Of a stretch of DNA of 12,354 nt, positions 1-5,851 are shown piece after piece. Position numbers and translations under genes: made by a program. The notes under the pieces were generated by a model. It saw nothing but the letters and a program-made list of their open reading frames with translations, ran no database searches and was not told where the DNA came from. Origin of the DNA: Thermodesulfobacteriota bacterium (GTDB lineage Bacteria; Desulfobacterota; Desulfomonilia; Desulfomonilales; Desulfomonilaceae). Location: contig JAUPKT010000317.1 in NCBI GenBank assembly GCA_030837305.1, positions 1-12,354 on the forward strand, in the 5' to 3' direction. Positions within the stretch are counted from its first letter, which is position 1, and each line of letters starts with the position of its first letter.

Positions 1-281
1 TCCTGCATAGCAGCTCAGCAATAATTCGATCCGGCCTCAACAACACTGCCAAGATTATACTTGAAAAAGACACGATTCAAATATGGACCGATTTTTGTGA
101 TCAATTTACCACAGGTTGCAAGCGACTGCAAACCGTTTGAGTGGGGCTATGTTGGCGATTTTTTCTGATAGATATCAGCGATTCGGGGACCGTGATAAGG
201 TCGGTCAAACTTTGTTCGCCACAGGAGTTATCTGGATATCTCAAAGAATCAGCACCACTGAAAATTTGAGATAACTGCCAT
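1..281 (+). repeat. Dispersed intergenic repeat, copy A
   Basis: Copy A matches copy D (9541-9824) over its whole length. Shared blocks in order are GCATAGCAG, CAACAACACTG, CTTGAAAAA, TTTACCACAGG, GACTGCAAACCGTTTGA, AAGGTCGGTCAA and TCTGGATAT. It may continue beyond the window edge. Its right end holds a perfect 9-bp inverted repeat (TATCTCAAA at 237-245, TTTGAGATA at 265-273) that the other copies lack in this form. No reading frame is shared between copies, so it looks noncoding. The right end points at the 3' end of the MFS gene, as in the other three copies. Function is unknown. Confidence 0.8.
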
Positions 282-639
282 TATGTTGCGAGTCGCCCTA
301 ACTTATTGAAAATCGATGGACAAATAGAATCCTGGCTAAGATTTGTAAGCGGATGAAATAGAAATAGAATTAGGTCGAAAAATATTTAGCATATCTATAA
401 TTCATTGGTTTAATAAAGTAAATAAAGCTAATACCATAACATCCTACGATATCAACCAGCCACATAATCTTCTGGCAATGGGTGATGCTGGCATTGACAA
501 CACAAATATAGCGGCTTGAAATTGATAATGCGACCTGCCACCAATGGGTGGGCAGATCAACTAGCTTCCGTAATTTTTCCCCTTGAGATAATCATTTTCA
601 AGACCCTTGTGAGGGCTGCAAACAAGATCCGTTTCTCAT
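282..639. other. AT-rich intergenic spacer without a gene
   Basis: This stretch lies between repeat A and the 3' end of the MFS gene. I see no supported coding region. The left two thirds are AT-rich. One feature stands out: a hairpin at 535-555, with arms CTGCCACC and GGTGGGCAG around a 4-nt loop and one bulged G. It lies about 85 nt beyond the MFS stop codon and could slow or end transcription, but no T-run follows it on either strand, so I do not call it an intrinsic terminator. Confidence 0.5.
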
Positions 640-1815
640 TCATTCTGGAGAATGTTGACCAGCGGTCAGCCCATAGATCATAAACCCAGCGAACAAGGCG
701 ACACCAGCGACCAAAAAGAGGATCTGGAAGCCGCCCCATTCCCCAAGATATCCTAAGATAATGGACCCGGAGAAAACCCCCGCATCAATTGCTCCCGTAA
801 ATATGCCGATGATTTTGCCCCGGATGCCCTTTGGCTCTCCTCGAAGAGCAAAGGCATTCATGGACGGAAAGAGAAGACCATGGCCGCATCCGGACATGAG
901 TCCCGACACTAGGAGGATGCTCTCCCTTCCCAAAGCCATAAGAACCAAAAAGCCGGTTCCCGTAATAATGAAAGCATATGGGATAATACGTTCCTCCCCA
1001 ACCCTGTCTGCAAGCCGTCCTCCGAAAAATCTTGTTATTGCCGCGGCCAAAGAGTAGGCCACGAAGTAAAGGGAGATAAACGGAATGTGCTTTTCTGCAG
1101 CATAGGGGGAGACAAAATTGCTAGAAGCGGCCAAGCCAAAGCCGAAAAGCAGGGCCAAGACCGCCACCAGCACCATCTTCTTTCTCGTCAGGACAGAGAA
1201 AAAGGACATCTCTGATCCGGTTACGCGGGTATCATACGAATCCCTCAAAGCGAAATGGAGACCGAACCCGACAAATGACATACCAGCCGCCAGGAGGAAA
1301 AAAAATTGAAAACCCAATTCTGCAATGACAACTTCTCCAATAACAGGGCCAATGGCCATTCCCACAAGCGCTGTTACTCCAAACATCCCAATCCCTTCGT
1401 TCAGGCGTTCTATGGGAACAATGTCTGCGATGTAGGTGAATCCGGCCGTGAAACAGATCGCCAATCCGATGCCATGTAGAAGCCTTACCAGAAAGAGGAG
1501 CAGATAGAATCCTGAAAGTTCCCCGCGAAACATGAGATAGCTAAGCGCCACGAGACCCGTTATCATGCATCCAATACCGTAGCTCCGTTTCCGCCCAATC
1601 TTGTCCACCATCTCAGAAATCCACGGACGGCAAATGACTGAAGAAAGAACGGTTGCCCCCATGACAATACCGATGTCTGCCTTTGATCCTCCGTGGCTCA
1701 TAATAAAGATAGGAAAGAGGAAAAAGCAGCCGAGGCTGGATACCGTAAAAAAATTGGCAGCGGCTAACAGGACAAATGAGGGGGTGTAAAGGGCTGGTTC
1801 AGGCTTTGATTCCAA
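640..1815 (-). CDS. MFS transporter, 12-TM, drug/H+ antiporter-like
   Basis: Inner-membrane carrier of the major facilitator superfamily, most likely a proton-driven exporter; the substrate cannot be told from sequence. The 391-residue length is normal for the family, and the hydrophobic pattern fits 12 helices with a central polar loop near residues 190-212. Motif A is visible in the helix 2-3 loop (SEMVDKIGRKR, about 67-77), with its half-repeat in loop 8-9 (GGRLADRVGEER, about 265-276). A motif C-like stretch in helix 5 (GMAIGPVIGE, about 152-161) is typical of antiporters rather than importers, which is why efflux is favoured. The start is doubtful: the frame opens with TTG directly after TAA, and no clear Shine-Dalgarno precedes it. 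In-frame ATGs come only after helix 1. It stands alone between repeats A and B. Confidence 0.92.
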   Translation of the reverse strand: MESKPEPALYTPSFVLLAAANFFTVSSLGCFFLFPIFIMSHGGSKADIGIVMGATVLSSVICRPWISEMVDKIGRKRSYGIGCMITGLVALSYLMFRGELSGFYLLLFLVRLLHGIGLAICFTAGFTYIADIVPIERLNEGIGMFGVTALVGMAIGPVIGEVVIAELGFQFFFLLAAGMSFVGFGLHFALRDSYDTRVTGSEMSFFSVLTRKKMVLVAVLALLFGFGLAASSNFVSPYAAEKHIPFISLYFVAYSLAAAITRFFGGRLADRVGEERIIPYAFIITGTGFLVLMALGRESILLVSGLMSGCGHGLLFPSMNAFALRGEPKGIRGKIIGIFTGAIDAGVFSGSIILGYLGEWGGFQILFLVAGVALFAGFMIYGLTAGQHSPE

Positions 1816-1839
1816 TTAGGTACCACACTTCAGATTCAT
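1816..1839 (-). promoter_or_regulatory. Possible 7-codon leader ORF abutting the MFS start
   Basis: Upstream of the MFS TTG, in the same frame, lies ATG (1839) followed by six codons and TAA (1816-1818): MNLKCGT*. A GAGG at 1850-1853 stands 10 nt before this ATG, while nothing like a Shine-Dalgarno precedes the TTG. Either a tiny leader peptide feeds translation to the TTG by termination-reinitiation, or the true start is this ATG and the TAA is a nonsense mutation or sequence error that breaks the gene at codon 8. The sequence alone does not decide between them. Confidence 0.3.
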
Positions 1840-1871
1840 CCGGGATTGACCTCTATGCTCTTCAAAACTTC

Positions 1872-2137
1872 GGCCTGCACATAAGGCGCAACTTAAATGA
1901 AACCCCAGTTTCATTAGCAGTTTACCACATACCGGAGGTGGCGACAAATGGAATGGGCTGCACACTTAATCGGCCCTATTCCCGAGAATCAACAGGGACA
2001 GATTGATCTTCATTTTCTGGCTATGATGAGCGACGGGGAGAGGCGTGGGAAGCCCGGTCAAGGCTTGTATTCCACAGGAGTTACCATCTGGATATCTCAC
2101 ACATTCAGAGCCATCAAAAAGCTGTGTTATCTGCCAT
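1872..2137 (+). repeat. Dispersed intergenic repeat, copy B
   Basis: Second member of the repeat family. The left half is diverged, with recognisable blocks such as GTTTACCACA near 1919. The right end, TCCACAGGAGTTA onward, matches copy A, and its last 56 nt (2082-2137) match copy C (5545-5600) with one mismatch. The left boundary is approximate. The right end lies only 44 nt from the 3' end of the delta-60 gene; the left end lies just upstream of the MFS gene. No shared coding frame was found. Confidence 0.82.
1896..1915. promoter_or_regulatory. Perfect 8-bp inverted repeat upstream of the MFS gene
   Basis: AATGAAAC and GTTTCATT form perfect arms around the 4-nt loop CCCA, about 80 nt upstream of the MFS TTG and 57 nt before the leader ATG. 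The matching part of copies A, C and D lacks it. It could be an operator or an RNA hairpin in the MFS leader. No flanking promoter good enough to call was seen. Confidence 0.4.
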
Positions 2138-2181
2138 AAAAACAGTTTATAACTTTATGATTTCAATATATTAGCTGGCAC

Positions 2182-3474
2182 TCACCTCAGCCTGAAGGTC
2201 AAGACATCATCATTCTCCCCACCATGGGAATAACCGGTAACCACAATTTTCCCGGCGGCCTGTATGGCAAGGCCGTTTGCCCGATCTTCACTTCTCGCGA
2301 GGCCGTCAAACGTAAAGACGCCATTATCCCCAAAGCCGGAGTCCAGAATCCCGTAAGGCGTGTACATCAGGACAATCGCATCGTCGCTGGATCCGTTGTT
2401 GCTGGCCCCGGCGACCACGATGCCGCCGTTTTTCTCTATAGCAACCCCGAAGGCATAGTCAAAAATCGAGGGAGATCCCTGGTAGGTGACCACGCCGCCG
2501 GTTCCGAATCCGCTATCAAGGCTGCCGTTCGACTCTAATCTCAGGATAAGAATTTTGAAGCTCTGGCCGTCATAGGCGGAACCGGCAGTCACGATTTTTC
2601 CATCTGCCTGGAGAGTCACAGAATTCCCATAATCTGAGTTGTCTCCAACGTAGCGATAGGTGAACGTACCATCTGTTCCGAAATCCGTGTCAAGAGAACC
2701 ATCCGTATGGAATCTCAGTACCAAAAGGTCCTCATTTTCCTGACCCGCAGCAATGTGGGAACCGGCAGCCACAATCTTACCATCACCCTGGACTGCTACT
2801 GAGAAACCCTTGTCGTTCTCATTCCCGGTCCCGTTATAGGTGACGATCCCACTGTCGCCAAAACTTGAATCAGGTTCCAAGTCGGAGGTCAACCGAATCA
2901 TGAGGATGTCCTGATTATCACCATTGGACCGTTCCCCTACGACGACGACCTTGCCGTCGGCCTGAACTGCCGCACCAAACCCAATATCTGTATATTCGCC
3001 TCCGCTTGAATAGGTGTAGACCCGATCCAGGTTCCCGTCTATACAATATCTCAAGACCAAGACATCCCTGTGCCTCTGATATCTGATATAGCCTACAACA
3101 ATAATGGTCCCATCCTGTGACAACGCCAGCCCGAGTCCCTTTTGGTCGAGTCCCCCGTCAAAAATAACATATCCGTCGGTTCCAAACAGATTGTCGAGGG
3201 TTCCCTCCTCATTATACCTCAGCAGCAGGACTGTGTTCTTACTACCGTCGTAACTATAGCCCATGACGACAATTTTGCCATCAGATTGAATGGCCGTCTC
3301 AACGCCCGTATCTTTGTCATTCAAGGGGTTGTTAAAAAGAGCAAAACCTTCTGGATTATTGAAGGTTATGTCGAGCATTCCCCAATAGGACGGATTTGTA
3401 TTGGACAAATTGTCATCGCTACACGAAACAAGTAACGGCAGTATTACGATCAAGGATAGGGCAATACGTTTCAT
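2182..3474 (-). CDS. Delta-60 repeat lipoprotein (predicted 7-bladed propeller)
   Basis: Secreted, lipid-anchored protein of 430 residues. The N-terminus MKRIALSLIVILPLLVSC is a lipoprotein signal with a lipobox ending at Cys18. The mature part is seven tandem repeats beginning near residues 34, 93, 149, 201, 261, 319 and 377. Each follows the pattern LDxxFGxxG ... A(I/V)QxDGKI(V/I)VxG ... DxLxLRxxxDG, which is the delta-60 repeat. Seven such units suggest a closed beta-propeller, probably for surface binding; no catalytic residues can be named. Repeat 3 is degenerate, with LDRVYTYSSGG replacing the FG(T/D)xG turn. Start: ATG with AAGAG about 7 nt upstream. It is separated from the recombinase by a MITE-like element, so an independent transcript is likely. 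Its ligand is unknown. Confidence 0.92.
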   Translation of the reverse strand: MKRIALSLIVILPLLVSCSDDNLSNTNPSYWGMLDITFNNPEGFALFNNPLNDKDTGVETAIQSDGKIVVMGYSYDGSKNTVLLLRYNEEGTLDNLFGTDGYVIFDGGLDQKGLGLALSQDGTIIVVGYIRYQRHRDVLVLRYCIDGNLDRVYTYSSGGEYTDIGFGAAVQADGKVVVVGERSNGDNQDILMIRLTSDLEPDSSFGDSGIVTYNGTGNENDKGFSVAVQGDGKIVAAGSHIAAGQENEDLLVLRFHTDGSLDTDFGTDGTFTYRYVGDNSDYGNSVTLQADGKIVTAGSAYDGQSFKILILRLESNGSLDSGFGTGGVVTYQGSPSIFDYAFGVAIEKNGGIVVAGASNNGSSDDAIVLMYTPYGILDSGFGDNGVFTFDGLARSEDRANGLAIQAAGKIVVTGYSHGGENDDVLTFRLR

Positions 3475-3502
3475 ATGTGACTCTTCGTGAAAATAGTTTC
3501 AT

Positions 3503-3742
3503 CGTAAGCGTTCACAGGTTCCGGGTTTCGGTTTTCAGGTTGTAGGCAAAAGGCGCAATGACGACGTTCGTCATAAGACAAAGAGGCATCTTCCTGGGAT
3601 CCTTGGTCTGTTCCATGATCGATATTTTGCTTGAACATGCGAACGGAAAGCGGATCGTCTCCTATAGATCTCCAAAATGCGATCCGAGGCAGCGAAAAAT
3701 AACCCTGAACCTATGAACCCCTGAACCGCGTGAACGGTTACG
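3503..3742. mobile_element. Putative MITE with imperfect terminal inverted repeats
   Basis: The left end reads CGTAAGCGTTCACAGGTTC. The right end, read on the minus strand, begins CGTAACCGTTCACGCGGTTC, so the two are imperfect terminal inverted repeats of about 20 nt. They continue into irregular GGTTC/GTTCA iterations on both sides (3518-3540 and 3704-3728). The roughly 240-bp element holds no supported gene and fills most of the gap between the recombinase and the delta-60 gene. I see no convincing target duplication. It could instead be a paired GGTTC-rich dispersed repeat rather than a transposed unit. Confidence 0.5.
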
Positions 3743-3748
3743 TCAGCA

Positions 3749-3788
3749 GGGTGAAGACCGTCCCGGCCTCCACCCCGTCCTGAATAGG
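3749..3788 (+). repeat. 40-nt palindromic repeat, copy 1 (possible recombination core)
   Basis: It matches 9895-9934 at 36 of 40 positions in the same orientation. The first 27 nt form an imperfect inverted repeat: left arm GGGTGAAGACC, right arm GGCCTCCACCC, centre GTCCC. The last base abuts the stop codon of the tyrosine recombinase (3789-3791). Inside the 27 nt the two copies differ only in the centre, as expected for a recombinase core with conserved arms. No T-run follows on the minus strand, so it is not an ordinary intrinsic terminator. Confidence 0.7.
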
Positions 3789-4626
3789 TTACGCATAGAT
3801 GTTTTCGATCCACCTCATGGCCTCGGTATCAGGCACCTTTCCAAGGTAAATCTGTGTCGTTGACAGGTTCGCGTGCCGTAAGATGACCTTGCTCACAATC
3901 TCGATGGGCACACCTGAGCGGCTCGCATATGTTCCGGCGTGCCGTCTCAGATCATGGGGCCTGAGCCGAATCCCCACCCTGTCGCCTGCCTTCTTGACCA
4001 TTGTCCTGGCGGCTTCGTAAGATATGGGGAAGATCCTTTGGTCCGGCTGAATTCCATTTTCCCTGATGTATTCTTTGAGCCTGTCAGCCACTTTCTGTGG
4101 GATAAAGACATGCTCCCGCTCTTTGCCACTTTTCGGGTCCCGAAGGGTTAGTTTCCGCTCATTAACATCCATGGGCCTCAGCTTTAAGACCTCACCCACC
4201 CTCATTCCGCCTCGGGCCATCAGTTCGAGCATGAGACGGTTCCTCAGTTTGGGCGTTGTAAAGATGATTTCGTCAATGACGTCTTTTTCGATGATCTCCC
4301 ATGAGACGATGGGTCTGGACCGGAACATTTTCCTCATCATTGGGTTGTCGCAGGGATTGCGGAAATCGATATTGATGTTGGCTCTGATGAAGTTGAAGAA
4401 GGCTGAGAGGTGGGCATATTTGATGCGCTTGGTCTGTTGTTTCCTTCCTTCGGTAATTCCGTTCAGGAATTCCAGTATCTCGTCTGTGGTGATGGTTTCG
4501 ATGCTCCTTTCTCCAAAATCCTGATTGAACCTGAAGAGGAGCGCCTCGTATGACTTAACCGTATTTTTTTTGTGAATTGAACCTGTGGTACTCCAGCCAT
4601 AGTTTTCCCGCTTCTTTGATTTCCAT
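3789..4626 (-). pseudogene. Tyrosine recombinase/integrase, broken by +1 frameshift
   Basis: Phage-integrase family tyrosine recombinase of about 278 residues, XerC/D-like in size. Translation starts at ATG 4626 behind a strong AAGGAGG (4634-4640). The frame runs MEIKEAGKLWLEYHRFNSQKK and stops at 4555-4557. Dropping one A from the A8 run at 4564-4571 gives ...NSQKNTVKSYEALLFRF and one unbroken frame to 3789. Residues 1-95 are then the SAM-like core-binding domain, and 96-278 the catalytic domain with all signature residues: Arg142 (GGMR), Lys165 or 168, His224 and Arg227 (HDLRR), His251 and nucleophile Tyr260 (TTQIYLG). As written, only 3789-4340 (183 residues, catalytic part) is an ATG-started frame. 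It lies 98 nt downstream of hicB and touches the 40-nt repeat at its 3' end. It may be a fresh pseudogene, a sequencing error, or expressed by slippage on A8. Confidence 0.88.
4564..4571 (-). other. A8 run: frameshift or slippage site in the recombinase
   Basis: On the coding strand this is CAAAAAAAAT. Eight A keep the start frame, which ends seven codons later. Seven A would join the conserved N-terminus to the catalytic domain without loss or gain of residues. Runs of eight or more A are known sites of polymerase and ribosome slippage, and also of sequencing error. Confidence 0.75.
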
Positions 4627-4724
4627 CTTTCGTCCTCCTTGTCTTGGGTTTAATAATATCGCTCCAAAAGGAATCTAAAAAATATCCGATCTACGTATTC
4701 TGTGACGGACACATTCAAGCCCTT

Positions 4725-5054
4725 TCACCTGGACAGCTTAGCACTGACAAGCCGGTTTAAGCTTACACGTTCTTCAGCCGCTTGGATGGATAGTTCACGA
4801 TGAACTTGCGGCGGTATCCGAACAGAAAACTTGCCACTGAATTTCCTTTCGGATAAAGGCGATGGGATCGCGTCGCCATCGGTCTCCATGATTTTTATTC
4901 CCTCTGCAACGACCCGGCGAATACCTTTCAGCGCCGCCTCTGGAGTTCCAGCCAGCCAACTGAGTGTCGGGAACTCAGCACAAAGACCGACATACGCCTG
5001 ATCACTATTTGACCATATCACCCGATAAGCATATCTATCATTTTTTAAGGTCAT
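4725..5054 (-). CDS. hicB: HicB-family antitoxin
   Basis: Antitoxin of a type II toxin-antitoxin pair; it binds and blocks the HicA ribonuclease and represses its own operon. The 109-residue protein has the expected two parts. Residues about 8-58 are the HicB partial RNase H-like fold (YRVIWSNSDQAYVGLCAEFP ... GTPEAALKGIRRVV), and residues about 74-107 are a ribbon-helix-helix DNA-binding segment (SGKFSVRIPPQVHREL ... SLNRLVSAKL). Its ATG overlaps the hicA stop codon by 4 nt (ATGA), the usual sign of coupled translation, and GGAGG stands 6 nt before it. The order toxin then antitoxin is common for hicAB. The recombinase follows 98 nt downstream and may share the transcript. Confidence 0.9.
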   Translation of the reverse strand: MTLKNDRYAYRVIWSNSDQAYVGLCAEFPTLSWLAGTPEAALKGIRRVVAEGIKIMETDGDAIPSPLSERKFSGKFSVRIPPQVHRELSIQAAEERVSLNRLVSAKLSR

Positions 5055-5299
5055 TTTTCGTCCTCCAATTCCTCAATAGCACCCAAGACTTGTCTTACCT
5101 GATATTCTTTGGCCTTACCTTTGAAATTCTGGATGTTTATTAGCGGAGGGGTAATCCAGGGTACTTTGAATATTCTATGGCTTGAGCTTTTTTGTCTTGG
5201 CTCACCAAAATAATGTTCGCAGACTTTGCATGCATCTCCAAATTTTATATTGGACGGGCTGCGCCTCATCTTCTCCAATATTTTGTCGATGTTTGTCAT
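5051..5299 (-). CDS. hicA: HicA-family mRNA interferase toxin
   Basis: Small toxin of the hicAB pair, predicted to cleave mRNA and slow growth when free of HicB. The 82 residues match the longer HicA form: MTNIDKILEKM ... FGDACKVCEHYFGE ... SSSHRIFKVP ... LINIQ ... KGKAKEYQVRQVL. The catalytic histidine is probably His41 (SSSHRIF), and the C-terminal KGKAKxYQVRQ signature is clear. The frame is open farther upstream to 5380, but those codons cover the promoter and repeat C and look unlike HicA, so ATG 5299 is chosen. No Shine-Dalgarno precedes this ATG, and the predicted transcript would begin at or next to it, so translation may be leaderless. Cys23 and Cys26 in CKVC are unusual but not diagnostic. 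Confidence 0.87.
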   Translation of the reverse strand: MTNIDKILEKMRRSPSNIKFGDACKVCEHYFGEPRQKSSSHRIFKVPWITPPLINIQNFKGKAKEYQVRQVLGAIEELEDEK

Positions 5300-5306
5300 A
5301 AATAGT

Positions 5307-5334
5307 ATGATACCACTATTGGTGTCAGTGTCAA
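5307..5334 (-). promoter_or_regulatory. hicAB promoter, sigma70-like, with overlapping palindrome
   Basis: The -35 TTGACA (5329-5334) is a perfect consensus. After a 16-nt spacer comes -10 TATCAT (5307-5312), five of six. The expected start of transcription falls at about 5299-5300, on the A of the hicA ATG. The palindrome GTATcATAC covers the -10 and would suit binding by the HicB ribbon-helix-helix domain. The -35 lies about 15 nt outside the left edge of repeat C. Confidence 0.7.
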
Positions 5335-5349
5335 GACAGAAATCTAAGC

Positions 5350-5600
5350 CAACATCAGCAACACTGGAAAACCTCCACATGAAACGGCATGATTCAAATA
5401 TGGGAAAGTTCTGCGACCAATTCCTCGCGAGGTGCGGGCGGCTGCAAAATATTGATTGCCGCGATGCAAATCCACTTTTGACCAGTAAGGTCGATTGGAA
5501 GGGTCAACATGGTAAGAAGGACCAACCTGCGCCTGCTCCAAAACTACCATCTGGATATGTCACACATTCAGAGCCATCAAAAAGCTGTGTTATCTGCCAT
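5350..5600 (+). repeat. Dispersed intergenic repeat, copy C
   Basis: Third copy. The left part matches copy D at CAACACTGGAAAACCT and copy A at GATTCAAATATGG. The right 56 nt (5545-5600) match copy B with one mismatch and copy D at 48 positions. The middle is diverged. It separates the kinase 3' end (251 nt away) from the hicAB promoter. No shared coding frame was found. Confidence 0.82.
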
Positions 5601-5851
5601 CGATCTCAGGCTTTCGATGCTACAATATATCGTAATATCGGTTAGATACGTAGTTATGTGATAATGGATGATAATGGCGGGCTTGGGGGCAATCGCTCTT
5701 TTACCTTAAACAGAAGAGTTGGTCTTGAAGGCAGCGGAAAAGGCAACACTTCCAGAACAATAGTTCACATCTCGATGGTTCAATACAGGACAGCCAGGCT
5801 GACAAGACAAATCTAGGAAATCTCGCATTAGGCCGGACGCTCGAAAAACCA

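Noticed and set aside
1..281. Repeat family as integron attC sites
   Set aside because: The cassette-like layout suggests it, but I found no RYYYAAC / GTTRRRY pair at the conserved ends, and the recombinase is XerC/D-like in size without a visible IntI-specific insert.
452..511. Minus-strand fragment reading CCQCQHHPLPEDYVAG, reminiscent of a cytochrome tail
   Set aside because: It is short, without a CxxCH heme motif, followed by a stop and not extendable upstream; too little to call a gene remnant.
602..616. Terminator-like CCCT/AGGG hairpin after the MFS gene
   Set aside because: The stem is only four clean pairs, and no T-run follows on the minus strand.
3571..3813. 80-codon minus-strand frame between the recombinase and the delta-60 gene
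   Set aside because: It spans the MITE-like element and the 40-nt repeat and overlaps the recombinase 3' end; composition is not protein-like and there is no Shine-Dalgarno.
5577..5600. Mini-ORF MADNTAF on the minus strand at the conserved end of repeats B and C (extended in D)
   Set aside because: The shared codons follow from DNA identity. No Shine-Dalgarno is conserved, and copy A reads differently (MAVISNF), so it is not a kept peptide.
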